From NCBI GenBank assembly GCA_903813345.2, contig CAIIXF020000011.1, positions 2,690,571 to 2,754,570 on the forward strand: a stretch of 64,000 nt of DNA. Reading direction: 5' to 3'. The position numbers and the translations under genes are program-made. This DNA is from Owenia fusiformis (lineage: Eukaryota; Annelida; Polychaeta; Sabellida; Oweniidae). The stretch's first letter is position 1. Every line of letters starts with the position of its first letter. The notes beneath the pieces were generated by a model. That model did not search any database. It was not told the DNA's origin and saw only the letters and a program-made list of their open reading frames with translations. Below, piece after piece: positions 23,301 through 32,265 of the stretch.

Positions 23301-26300
23301 AACATCAGATTTGTATCATATCCCGAAATATCAAGCAATACGCATTATGCAATATATAATCTAAATATTGAGTCTACTAGTGTATTTCATAATTTGACAT
23401 GTCTATTTGAATTGTAATTTATCTAGAATATGATACAGTAACCATTTACAAAGAAAAAATTTCCATTCCAGGTACGAACCAACCCATACCTGCTGGTATA
23501 TTAACAACACTACAATGCCCATTTTTGAGTGATTACATAATTCCAATGCTCCTTATGAAATATACTCACATAATAATTATATGTTATAATAGTAGAATTA
23601 CACAAATATCATATCATAGTTACATAACTACACGGTACAAATTTTAAGAAGCTCTGCTGAAAAAAGTGAAGATGAGGAAATAGAAATTGTCACACCCACC
23701 TGTAATTATTACATAATTTATTATGCAATTAATTTACTTTGCAGATATTTCATTTTAGGTATCTATAGTTACAACAAGCAGGCATTAACTTTGAAAAACA
23801 GTTATTTCATGTACAGGAACAACATTCATATGATAGTGTTAGGTAAATAGTGCCGCACCCCTTTCTCAAATAATTATGTACTTTCAATGCCTACTTAAAA
23901 AGATATTCAAATTGCAGAAATGTGCATTAAGCTAATATTTCTGCATAAACATGCACACTTGGATATTCTATTCTTAATAGGAAAAGTTACAAAAATATTA
24001 AGCTCAGCTGAAAAAGTGAAAATGAGTAAAAAGTAGCAAAATTGCCACATCCACCTGAAATTGTTACATAATATATCATTTAATTGCTTTACATTGTGCT
24101 AATAAATCATTTCTAGCTATCTGTAGTTATTACTAGCATGCTTACACTTGAAGATATCAGTCTATTGAGGTGAAAATACAACCTTTATATGACAATATGT
24201 TAAGTAAAGTGCCACGCCCACTTCGAAATGATTACATAATTTCAATGTCATTTTATAAAAAACGCTCAACCTGCACAATTTTGCATCTTCCTAATATTTT
24301 ATGTAGACACAATAAGGTATCCAAAAATGCAAAGAAAAAAACTTTCTACTACAAAACGACCCTTACTGTGTCTACCGCTAGACTACAACCAGATTTGAAA
24401 AACTAACCTGTCTAATCTGAACATTTTCATCAGAAATCAAATGTCTGGTCATTGTTATAGTTGTTATTTATCTTTACATATACAATGTAATCAAAGAACC
24501 AATATTGTCCTAATTAACTAATTTAGTCTCAGTGACATCCCTACTTGTGGAAAACAACAGGATGTTCTGGAAAGGTGTGAATACAGTAGTTAATTGGTTT
24601 ATCCTATTAGAAAAGAACTGAATATTTTATGTTTGGATTAAGAGAAAGGTGTGAATCTAGGAGATAATTGGTTTATCCTTATTGGAAATTAACTGGATGT
24701 TTTTGATTTGGATTATGAACAGGTCTTAACTGTGTTATATCCCTTGGGTCTGTTATGATAGCTAAGATTCAATCATTAAATGTTTTAAAATCACAAAGAC
24801 AACACAGACACATTTGCAGACGAGATTGTATCACGAGAAAGAGTAAAAATTCAACTTTGTAATATCCTATCACTAAAATGCCTCATAAAATTAAAAAGGC
24901 ATACATCTGAGATTTTGAAGGATTATACATCATCCTGAATGAACACTTATGAAAAATTCTTGTTACTTGAAGAGGATATCTGCTCAAATATTGCTAACGC
25001 TAAAAGTGCCAAGAAACAAACAACAATGTCTATAACAGTGCTATATAACCATAATATGGGATAAGTCATTTGATTAGCATAAGATTTTGTACGAGACTAT
25101 CATATACTTATACAGTGTATTACAAAGTTTTTGCCAAAATATAAGAGTTATTTTTACTAAAATAATGAAATTGTTCAAAATGTAAATAAAACATAGCATA
25201 TACATGTAGGCTATAGGCCTATTGTATAAACTCATCAACAATATGTATTGTTTTCTGACTTAGTATAATGTGTGCAATATAGTGGACTGAACAGTGAAAA
25301 TCTTGAAATTTGAACACCTGCCAATTTGAACACTTTTGGCTGGGCCCATGGGCGTTCGGATTAGACAGGTTTTACTGTATGCCAATTAAATGCATCATTT
25401 ACGTGACTTAAAAATATGCCAATATTTTCAAAATATGCAAATATATTGATTTAATTTATTATTAAATGTGACTTTTAAAAATATGACAATACAATGTGAT
25501 GCATCATTTACGTGATTTTTCAAAATATGCCAATATAATTTAATGTATCATTTATGTGACTTTTTAAAATACATCCATATAATTTAATGTATTATTTATG
25601 TGACTTTTTAAATACGCCCATATAATTTAATGTATTATTTTTGTGACTTTTCTTAATATGCCCATTAGTATTATTTATGTGACTTTTCTAAATATGCCCA
25701 TTAGTATTATTTATGTGACTTTTCAAAATATGCCAATACAAATGTGATTTACATGACTTTTAAAAACATGCAAATATGATTTAATGTTTTATTTACCTGA
25801 CTTTTCATAACATGTCAATATAAATTTAGCATTATTTACGTGACTTTTCAAAATATGCCCATATAATTTAATGCATCATTTACGTGACTTTTCAAAATAT
25901 GCCAATATAATTTAATGTATTATTTATGTGACTTTTTAAAATACGCCCATATAACTTAATGTATTATTTATGTGACTTTTTAAATACGCCCATATAATTT
26001 AATGTATTTTTTCATGTGACTTTTCTAAATACACCCAAACATTTAATGCATCCTTTACGTGACTTTTCTAAATATGCCCATATAATTTAATGTATTATTT
26101 ATGTGACTTTTCAAAAAAAACATACAGATTAGAGACCCATCGACTCCCCTGTTAAACAGCGTATATTTGAATCTTGTAACAATGTAACGACCATGGGAGT
26201 AGGTCACCCCCTAGTATGTATCCAACAGACTGACTAGAAGTCAGTCTGTTATGATGTACTACTTTCCTGTGGAAATTGCAGTGAAATTTTTTGCACAAAA

Positions 26301-27105
26301 TTATCAATTGGAGGAAACATTTTTTCAATAAAATAAACATTACAAAATTCCAATTAAATAGTAAGGTACAATTAAATGCAATAAAAAGTAACACAGCATA
26401 TTGTCTAGTGGAAATAAAGCTAGTTGAAGTAAAAATGTGCAAATTAATTTTACCCAATCGGCCATTTTGAATAGCACTTCCTATGTAAACAAATATTTGG
26501 AATTACCAAACTTTAACATAGGTGCCTTATAGTCTGAATATAATTCAGACTAAATAGGATATAGTCTAGGTCACCCCCTCTAATTATTCTCTATACAGAA
26601 TATTAGAGGGTGTCACTACATAACTCCCCGTCGTTACACCCCTTCGATTGTGTTTTAACACAACATACCTTAGGACTGGGGGCACAGGGTTAACCATGTA
26701 CCGATCTGTGGAGTTGTAAATTCTGACAAAATCCTGGAAATTCATATCGACTGTTGGTTGTGTGCGGTTCTCCTTCTTTTTGGTTTCGATACTCACTCTT
26801 TCTTCAGCAGGTATTTCGAGATCAAGGAAATATTTATCCGTCCATAATTTGAAGGCAGGAGATTCTTTAATCGCACCTTTGAATAAAACAGGTTTAGATT
26901 CAATTGCGTACTGTTCAAAAAATGTTTTGGGATCTAAAAACCCATCATTTGAAGGGAGTTCTTTTGAAGGTCTCCCAGCTCCAAATTTCTGAAAATGTCC
27001 AGGTTCCAACGTCAGATCCTCAACGCTAGAATGAACCATATTGATAAAGCATATGGTAAGATATGCGCAAAATTGAACTGTCCGTTTAAATTCCATGCTT
27101 GGCAT
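5350..27105 (-). CDS. JmjC (cupin-like) oxygenase with EF-hand, predicted ER-lumenal
   Basis: Ten exons by hand: 27105-26669, 16418-16352, 14486-14361, 14188-14139, 13494-13402, 12746-12570, 11240-11168, 7772-7701, 6216-6145, 5481-5350. All have GT-AG introns and joined phases; the result is 432 residues. Residues 1-26 look like a signal peptide. A JmjC domain gives H182-T-D184 and, after WI, H260: the Fe(II) ligands of 2-oxoglutarate oxygenases, with the typical VNIWWD strand following. Residues 371-382 (DVNRNGIMEHAE) are a canonical EF-hand loop. The chain ends REEL, which fits the KDEL-type pattern [KRHQSA][DENQ]EL. Two N-glycosylation sequons (NRT, NST) fit a lumenal protein. A second ATG at residue 4 has the better Kozak context (A at -3, G at +4). 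Substrate unknown; protein hydroxylase or demethylase cannot be told apart. Ordinary nuclear histone demethylase is unlikely given the targeting signals. Confidence 0.85.
5926..6112. mobile_element. MITE of the AGGCCCGTAGCC family, eroded copy 2
   Basis: Begins AGGCTGTAGCTGTAGC, ends CTACAGGCCTG, and contains GAAACTGCATGACTTTGAAA and GAACCCCACC blocks shared with the family. It lies in intron 9 of the JmjC gene next to exon 9. Confidence 0.5.
6372..6942. mobile_element. hAT-type non-autonomous element, 571 bp
   Basis: Left end AGGAATGTCACGGT and right end ACCGTGACATCCCTAA are inverted repeats. They are flanked by CAGATTCT (6364-6371) and CAGAATCT (6943-6950), a 7/8 match to an 8-bp target duplication as in hAT transposons. 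The subterminal sequence has GTCCCGTCC repeats at both ends. There is no transposase frame. It lies in intron 8 of the JmjC gene. Confidence 0.8.
7910..9640. other. Intronic sequence, nothing recognised
   Basis: Part of intron 7 of the JmjC gene. It has a C homopolymer near 8792 and short open frames of biased composition. No exon, domain or transposon end was identified. Confidence 0.4.
10016..10125. repeat. GATATC-rich hairpin
   Basis: GTGATATCATTTTATCGCC and TAGATATCAAATATCAACAC on the left pair with the inverted copies on the right around a loop of about 20 bp. Related GTGATAT words recur from about 9660 to 10140, so the hairpin is probably the end of a larger eroded element of about 500 bp. 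Confidence 0.65.
10377..10408. repeat. Short perfect hairpin TTATGTCACC / GGTGACATAA
   Basis: A 10-bp stem TTATGTCACC with loop GTGTAGAGAT. Similar GTCACCACxTTTGGTGGTGA words occur near 1750, 47770 and 50705, so it may be a dispersed motif rather than a local control site. Confidence 0.4.
11572..12155. mobile_element. Foldback element, family FB-x, copy 1
   Basis: Left arm about 11572-11800 and right arm about 11930-12155 are inverted repeats over roughly 220 bp (for example GTATAATTGGTCAGTCAATG and GGGTTTATCGGCAGAACGA in both arms). The central core, read on the minus strand, contains ATTTGCGTGT, AACTTATTTCAACCGTCAAA and TTCCTCCATT, all also found in the core of the copy at 29085-29590. It lies in intron 6 of the JmjC gene. 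No transposase is visible. Confidence 0.8.
12685..13052. repeat. Four tandem 92-bp copies of the 5' edge of JmjC exon 6
   Basis: Units start at 12685, 12777, 12869 and 12961. Each contains, on the minus strand, a polypyrimidine tract, an acceptor AG and about 60 nt of exon 6 coding sequence. Only the unit at 12685-12776 continues into the rest of exon 6. Because 92 is not a multiple of three, entering at the next upstream copy (exon start 12838) shifts frame and meets TAA inside the true exon copy. Copies 2-4 differ from copy 1 by a few substitutions each. Confidence 0.85.
13329..13435. repeat. Duplicated 3' edge of JmjC exon 5 with its splice donor
   Basis: The last about 37 nt of exon 5 plus the donor (13394-13435) are repeated 67 bp further into the intron (13329-13370). 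The distal copy has GTAAGT, closer to consensus than the GTGAGT of the proximal copy. Using the distal donor would add 67 nt and shift the frame. Confidence 0.8.
13907..14095. repeat. Minisatellite, unit about 22-23 bp (CTCAGTGAGGCAATGGCC)
   Basis: About eight degenerate units built on CAGTGAGGCAAT with variants such as CATTGAAGCAATT and CAGTAGGGCAAT. It lies in intron 4 of the JmjC gene. Confidence 0.75.
15159..16302. mobile_element. Mariner/IS630-like element with long inverted arms, degenerate
   Basis: Ends CAGGGTGGGCCAAAAAAA lie between TA dinucleotides (15157-15158 and 16303-16304). Arms of about 320 bp are inverted repeats. In the middle, near 15590-15760 on the plus strand, broken frames read like QQD(N/I)ASYHRSK, then DAWPPNSPDANVFDYHTW: the HR...WPPxSPDLNPxDxxxW block of Tc1/mariner-IS630 transposases. 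Stops and frame breaks make it dead. It lies in intron 2 of the JmjC gene. Confidence 0.75.
16575..16743. repeat. 44-bp minisatellite, left remnant
   Basis: Three to four diverged units of the type TTTAATGTATCATTTATGTGACTTTTCAAAATATGCC-like sequence, the same unit as the array at 25382-26115. The two blocks are separated by the element at 16746-25377 and are in the same orientation. Confidence 0.75.
17766..18838. mobile_element. Mariner/IS630-like element with GTGTCCGGAAAG ends, degenerate
   Basis: Ends CAGGGTGTCCGGAAAGTAAAG are inverted repeats between TA dinucleotides; length 1073 bp. Near 18270-18470 the plus strand gives broken frames resembling the end of an IS630-type transposase: PLDFYINEYLK followed by a RS.CIxxxx tail. 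It sits inside one of the repeat units of the larger element and is younger than that unit. Confidence 0.7.
19617..21505. mobile_element. hAT-like element with CCCGCGAA repeats, copy A
   Basis: Starts CAGAGCTGTCAAGTGTCCCGCG, ends TTGACAGTACTG, and is flanked by TGATTG on both sides. The subterminal regions are packed with TCCCGCGAA words. The middle (about 20040-20810) is a large hairpin with GGGTACCGG and CCATGCTGGGTTCAAAC arms. A perfect 24-bp palindrome lies at 20855-20878 (ATGGGCTTTCAATTG and its mirror). The same element recurs in direct orientation at 54752-56345. No transposase frame; non-autonomous. Confidence 0.75.
21961..21981 (-). other. tRNA-like A box, possible SINE head remnant
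   Basis: On the minus strand GTGTAGCTCAGCGGTAGCGC matches the D-arm/A-box of tRNA genes. No convincing B box or cloverleaf follows, so it is not a functional tRNA gene. A SINE scrap is the likeliest reading. Confidence 0.25.
22340..22846. mobile_element. hAT-type MITE with internal repeats, perfect 8-bp target duplication
   Basis: Ends CCCGGGGGGTTCACTGTATA and the inverse of CCCGGGGGGTTCACTATATA are flanked by ACATACAG at 22332-22339 and 22847-22854. The inner part of the ends (CGACGGGGGTCC) also pairs. Between them are about ten diverged units of roughly 30 bp built on ACCAATGCCATACCAAATG. It is non-coding and looks young, given the perfect duplication. Confidence 0.9.
22855..23480. other. 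Unidentified part of the large foldback element
   Basis: Open frames of 68 and 76 residues occur here on the plus strand (22833-23039 and 23134-23364) but show no motif I recognise and are probably chance or eroded element coding sequence. Confidence 0.3.
25382..26115. repeat. 44-bp minisatellite, main array
   Basis: About 16 diverged units of 44 bp built on TGTGACTTTTCAAAATATGC followed by CCATATAATTTAATGTATTA and TTTA. Some units have 8-12 bp deletions. It ends about 550 bp before the donor of JmjC exon 1 (as read on the minus strand). Confidence 0.85.
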
Positions 27106-27440
27106 CTATACAGTCACGTAAGCACACTGAGTGATAATAGAAGTACATGTACTTCCTCTATTCCCGAACTTCCCATTTCAAGTGAATCGAAAGTGAGATA
27201 TAGTCTCGAATTTAATAAACAAAGATTAATGGTTTTCATTATAGCATCTTAGGGACTTTTTTCAAGAAATTACCTCGACAATTACATATGTAACAATTGC
27301 AATTTCAAATTAATTTTTTTTACATTATTTGAATTATGCGATATTGTTTTTCATGTTGACACTTTAGGTTTGAGACTATAATTCGGTGCCCGTGACGTCA
27401 AATTGTTGCACCCAATATTCCATGTGTCAAGCGCGGCCAT
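27106..27440. promoter_or_regulatory. Probable bidirectional promoter; CRE palindrome at 27393-27400
   Basis: About 330 bp lie between the JmjC start codon (minus strand) and a likely plus-strand first exon. A perfect TGACGTCA is the CREB/ATF consensus. GCGGCCATCTTTCC near 27430 resembles the GCCATCTT motif of YY1 promoters. The two genes point away from each other. Shared use is inference; no TATA box is evident at a convincing place. Confidence 0.45.
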
Positions 27441-27516
27441 CTTTCCTTTTTCTAGATTCGGAATCAGGGCTACGGCCAACATTTTGTAAATTACTCAAGC
27501 TCTTCTAGTCTTTAAG
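27440..27516 (+). other. Candidate non-coding first exon (5' UTR) of the hnRNP Q/R gene
   Basis: Pyrimidine-rich CTTTCCTTTTTC, then exon-like sequence ending TCTTTAAG before GTAAGC at 27517, a good donor. A matching acceptor TTTCAG ends at 32257, eight bases before the CDS ATG. That would give intron 1 of 4.7 kb. The start of the exon is a guess. Confidence 0.4.
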
Positions 27517-28792
27517 GTAAGCCATGTCGTTATTTTATAGATACATATTGCATTGATGTTAATATTAAAGAATTCCTTCGAAAAGATCTCTAGTTATAAC
27601 GTAATTTTTGAGCAAGTCTCGTTTTCTTTGTTGCATTTTTCCAGAAAACAAAGCCGGCGTGATTCATCAGACAGAAGTTACATATTTTCGTTAATTTCTC
27701 TCTTTGTATTTTGTCGCAGTTTATTATGATTATCAATTATTTGAATCAACTACGAACTCTTCAAATTGTTTTCTATTTGATGTGCCTCTGGATTATACCT
27801 TTTTCTTGCCATAAGTTTGTTTTCTGCATGAGAAAGTCTTAGTCCAACAACATTAGACCTAGCCCGGGCCTCGTTTCTTATCTGACATGTGTTATGGCCC
27901 GGCTAGGTCTAACCTCCATGACCATTTTACCTTTGATGCGTTAATTTAATCGTTCGGCAGGTTTCGACAAGCGGAACAAATTAAACCCTGAAAACATGGC
28001 AATATTACACAAAGAATGTGATTTAAACATGCATACATACCTTATAAACACATACACCCCGTCCCGTATCCCCCTTAGACCATATTGATGCATAATTACG
28101 AAAATATTGTAGACCGGTTTGGAAATGACGAAAATGTCGGTCAATTTCGGTACCCTGCGTGCAGAGTCTAGTTAAACTACACTCTGCCTAGTAGAGACCA
28201 TATTACAGTTTAGTAGCCCCGCCCCCACGACGGGTACCGGTGACAGTTTGGGTAATAATATAAATCACTTCTGACCTATGCGCTGACCTTTCTTCCACCA
28301 TTCAGCGAGCCTGAACAAACGCCAAATGCGTTCTAATTAAATATGCGCATGTCATTGGTCAATTCCGGGCTCAACGATGACGTCAGAAGGAATGACCATA
28401 TATAGAACGTCGGTCAAATTTGGCCGACGAACACTGATTGGCGCGGTGAGTTCACAGGTTTATTTTAGTTTGAAAGAGTGAAGACGAAGCTCTCTTTTAA
28501 GAAGTGAAGTCAAACGAATGCAAAGGGTACAATTTCGGTAACATTGAAATTGCAAATCGTTTCAGGAATTAACCGTCATCACGGCACTGCATTAACGAAC
28601 AGTGGGTTTGCAATTAATAACTATTTTGCGTGTATACACGCGCTATATAAATTAATCAAAGATACCTGTTATCCTCAAAATTGATCTTTTTATCCGAGTA
28701 ATCGCGATAATAATTATCAATCTATTTGACAACAATTTCGTTTCGCTGGTAGTTTAATTTTACGATCCGGGACACTCAGACGAACAGACACA

Positions 28793-29164
28793 ATGACGGA
28801 CATGCGGAATGTCATTTTAGAGATTGGTAAGTGTAGCCTTCATTTTACTCGTATAAATGAACATTTAACACAAAAATATTGTGTTAAATCGCTTGATGTT
28901 ATGTGTTTTTATATTATTGTCAAGTATCAGTTGCACGTTATCGCGGAAAAATGGTTTCGATGGATTCAGAACTTGCATCAAAGGAAAGAATAGTAAGGAG
29001 GTTAAACTCAATAATGGCCCCAAGAAAATTCCTAATAATAAAGAACGCCGTTATTGAGTTTAACAACGTTGAACTAGAGAAAGTCTGCCTGTACGATTAC
29101 AATTTGGGAGAATTTTCCACGCCTCTTACACTTAAGATACCTATACTCAATAGATTTTACACTT
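28793..29164 (+). pseudogene. Possible captured gene fragment inside the inverted-repeat element
   Basis: ATG at 28793 opens MTDMRNVILEI, followed by a donor GTAAGTG (28827) and a possible acceptor at about 28924. If spliced, the frame goes on VSVARYRGKMVSMDSELAS, then ERIVRRLNSIMAP and FLIIKNAVIEFNNVELEKV until it runs into the nested foldback arm and stops at 29164. The composition is protein-like (charged, few rare residues). I do not recognise the family. It may be element coding sequence or a host exon pair carried by the element. Confidence 0.3.
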
Positions 29165-29590
29165 AAGATACCTATACTCAATAGATTCCTGGGTATTTTA
29201 GCATTCTTTTCCTGTAGTTGAATCCACAATTATCTGGGTTTATCGGCAGAACGAAGAAATTTTGGTTTTTGATCGCAATATTTGCGTGTAAAATTTAACT
29301 TATTTCAACCGTCAAATTCCTCCATTTATTGGTACTTCCGGGCCAGTCAAACGAGAAATCCAACCGCCATCGTAAACAGTGATGGAATCTCTCTCGATGA
29401 AAAAGAAAAATGTTCCCGTTCTGCCGATAAACCCAGATGATTGTGGATTCAACTACAGAAAACAATGCTAAAATACCCAGGAATCTATTGAGTATAGGTA
29501 TCTTAAGTGTAAAATCTATTGAGTATAGGTATCTTAAGTGTAAGAGGTGTGGAAAATTCTCCCATGTTGTAATCGTACAGGCAAAAGAAT
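29085..29590. mobile_element. Foldback element, family FB-x, copy 2
   Basis: Left arm about 29085-29265, right arm about 29405-29590, inverted, nearly identical. Both arms contain a 33-bp direct duplication (TTACACTTAAGATACCTATA twice, at about 29127-29192 and 29494-29560). The inner arm has GGGTTTATCGGCAGAACGA, and the core has AACTTATTTCAACCGTCAAA and TTCCTCCATT, shared with copy 1 at 11572-12155. It is nested in the element at 28152-30570. Confidence 0.8.
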
Positions 29591-31702
29591 GAGGCGGTCT
29601 CAGGACTATAGTCCTGGCATGGGATAACCTGAGCTATTTCTCTTCAAGAATCCAGACAAGTAATATTTTTATATTCTGACAAACAATGTATTACACAGTC
29701 TGATATCTGTCAGAACACAATAAAGGTTAAAATCAAAAAATTCTGGACCCCTAGTTTTGCTAGGCCTTCGACCTCGCCTACCAGCTATCAAAATTCTGGT
29801 TACGCCGCTGCTCCTCTGAACTATTTGTTCGTAGATATGTACATTTTCTTAAATATATGATACTGATATACGTTTGTGATAAAAGTGTCGTGGGAATTCT
29901 GCCTACAACGTGTGAAATAAGGACAAATGAAAAATCATTCGATGTTCCGACATTTTCTTACCGAATGAAGACCAGCGTAATCAAGTGGATCACCACTGAT
30001 CAAATTATCTTCCTTATTTTAATCACAATGTACATTTCTAAAACGTATATTCCAAATAATGTGACAAATATATAAAATTACATGAAAAAACAGCTTTTAG
30101 ACTCTGGAGCAAGAGCACTGGTGTTCAAGGCATATTATAACCAAGTTCAACACCAGGGTTCTGAAAATCATTTTTTCCCCGTCACCAGTTTATGCATACC
30201 CTTTGCATTCATTTGACTTCACTTCTTAAAAGAGAGCTTCGTCTTCACTCTTTCAAACTAAAAATAAACCTGTGAACTCACCGCGCCAATCAGTGTTCGT
30301 CTGCCAAAATTGACCGACGTTTTATATATGGCCATTCCTTCTGACATCATCGTTGAGCCCGGAATTGACCAATGACATGCGCATATTTAATTAGAACGCA
30401 TTGGGCGTATGTTTCTTCAAGCTCGCTGATTGTTGGAAGAAAGGTCAGTGCGTAGGTCAAAAGTTATTTATAACCCAAACTGTCACCGGTACCCGTCGTG
30501 GGGGCGGGGCTACTAAACTGTAATATGGTCTCTACTAGGCAGAGTGTAGTTTAACTAGTTTATGCAGGGCATTTCAAATGGGTCTCGTCAAGTATTTTTC
30601 TATGTAGCTATGATTTGGCTAATGAATTAAAAAAAAATCTGCACTCTGATTCATTCTCGGGGATTTTTCGATATTTTGGGAAGTTTACAATAAAAGAGAA
30701 TTGCTTACAATTATTCAGAAGAAACACTAAACTGAGAAACGTGAAAAAATGTTAAAATTGATGCTAAGAACAGTCATTGAAATTCTGTCACAATGGCTCA
30801 CAAGGATTTTGCATTGTAAACTCAGATTGAAATCAATGAATATCTGGGTAACTTTGATACATATTAAAGCCATTTTCCTTCTAAATTCCCATTTAATTGC
30901 AATATACATCATAGGAACAAAGAGCAGTTTCAGAATCCCACAGTTTTCAGTTGAAGTAGGTGCTGCGTAGTGGTGGGACTCGTGTGAATTATCCTACTCG
31001 AGTAGAGGCTCTTGAACACTCGATTTATTCGCGATTAAAATGAATGATTTTGGAAAAAAGTTCAGAAAAACTTTCTTCAGAAAGTTACAAACTTTCACTT
31101 CCGGTACAAGTGTTCTCGGCTCAACCTACCTTGAATAACTCCAACATACCCATCAAATTATTCAAATAGAATAACTCAATACACTTTATATGTTCTTGTT
31201 TTGCATTGAAAAGTAAATAATTTAGCAATTTACGCTAATTGGTTTGACCTCGTTAAATATTGCATTGCACATGCGCAACCGGATGTAATCAATAAATAAA
31301 AACAAACACGAGAAAGCCTATCGTATTTGATTTATTATTTCAGTTAAGGTATTAAACTACAATGCTATATATTAAGGAAGGCATCATTGTTAAACATTGT
31401 ACAGAAATGTTGTACATTGGATGTGTTTTTTTTACGTAAATTGCGGTTGAAAGGTGGGTAAATCACATTTTCTTCATCATTTTTTTCATTTTTTTTTCAA
31501 TTCGAGTCAGAATTTACCAATCGATGAATCGTATTTACAGGGTTTGGCGAGTAGTATTCGAGTCCACGAGTCAATCGTTGCTCCACTAGTGCTGCGTCAC
31601 GAAAGAGGATGCTGGGGAGATCCTAGCAATCTGTCCCAGGTTACTCACTTCGAGAGCCATGTTAGATTTTGAAACTTATGGCTCTCAAACGGAGAAGTGA
31701 AA

Positions 31703-32130
31703 AGCTGATCAATAGTGACCTTTGAAATTGAATTAAGTCGATCCGCGGCTTACTTTTGGTCTCTAACTGTGTCTTACATCAGTATCATCAATCCGTGTAA
31801 GTATTGGAGCGCTGGAGTACTTCTTTTTCGATCAAGACTTGTAAATTGTTCATCGAGTTAAAGTTTTACAGACCTATTTCCAATATGGCGGTTTGCTAGG
31901 TGCGAGATACGCAATGAACGAAATGAATTTTGAGAATTAGTTAGGTTCGGACAACCTCCGGAGATTTACGAAAATGTCCGAGCAGAAACCGCCATATTGG
32001 AATTTGGCAGTAAAACGATTCACTCGACTAACAATTACAAGTCTTGATCGATGATGTAAGACACAGTTAGAGACCAAAAGTAAGCCGCGGATCGACTTAA
32101 TTCGATTTCAAAGGTCACGATCATTGAGCT
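31703..32130. mobile_element. Hairpin MITE just upstream of the hnRNP start
   Basis: An almost full-length inverted repeat of about 428 bp. AGTGACCTTTGAAATTGAAT, AAGTCGATCCGCGGCTTAC, TCGATCAAGACTTGTAA and CAATATGGCGGTTT all recur inverted on the right side; the loop is around 31910-31980. It ends 136 bp before the ATG of the hnRNP gene and 127 bp before the proposed acceptor, so it is most likely at the end of intron 1. Confidence 0.8.
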
Positions 32131-32265
32131 GTCCAAATGCTCCGTGGGAAAGCTATTATATCAAAATCCAAAAAGCTTTCGCAGGAAGTAAGTCCTAGGG
32201 ATGCATTCCTGGACAAACCAACTGCAAATACTGATATTGTACAACATATTGTTTCAGATATCACC

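Larger units (their letters stand above)
16746..25377. mobile_element. Large foldback element with pogo/Tc1-like ends, 8.6 kb
   Basis: Left end CAGTAGAATCTGTATATCTG and right end (inverted) CAGTAAAACCTGTCTAATCC lie next to TA at 16744-16745 and 25378-25379. Both ends carry units of the type CCGAACACCTTCCAATTTGAAC. Inside, a unit of about 350-400 bp (GGTGGGCGTGGCACTTTACTT ... AAGCATGCTAGTAATAAC) is repeated in tandem from about 16910 to 17760 and 18850-19220, and the same units return inverted at about 23480-24360. Copies at 16920-17110 and 24170-24360 are nearly identical. Other transposons lie inside (17766-18838, 19617-21505, 22340-22846). No intact transposase was seen. The whole element is in intron 1 of the JmjC gene. 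Confidence 0.65.
28152..30570. mobile_element. Inverted-repeat element with arms of about 375 bp, 2.4 kb
   Basis: Left arm about 28152-28530, right arm about 30196-30570, highly similar in inverted orientation (for example CTAGTTAAACTACACTCTGC, GGGGCGGGGC, GGAATTGACCAATGACATGC). It lies in the probable intron 1 of the hnRNP gene. The interior holds an exon-like frame (28793 on) and a nested foldback element (29085-29590). No transposase seen, no clear target duplication. Confidence 0.75.

Noticed and set aside
32137-32265. In-frame upstream ATG extending the hnRNP protein by 43 residues
   Set aside because: A good acceptor (TTTCAG) lies between it and the family start, the start at 32266 has the better context and matches the usual MATE-type beginning, and the extension borders a MITE.
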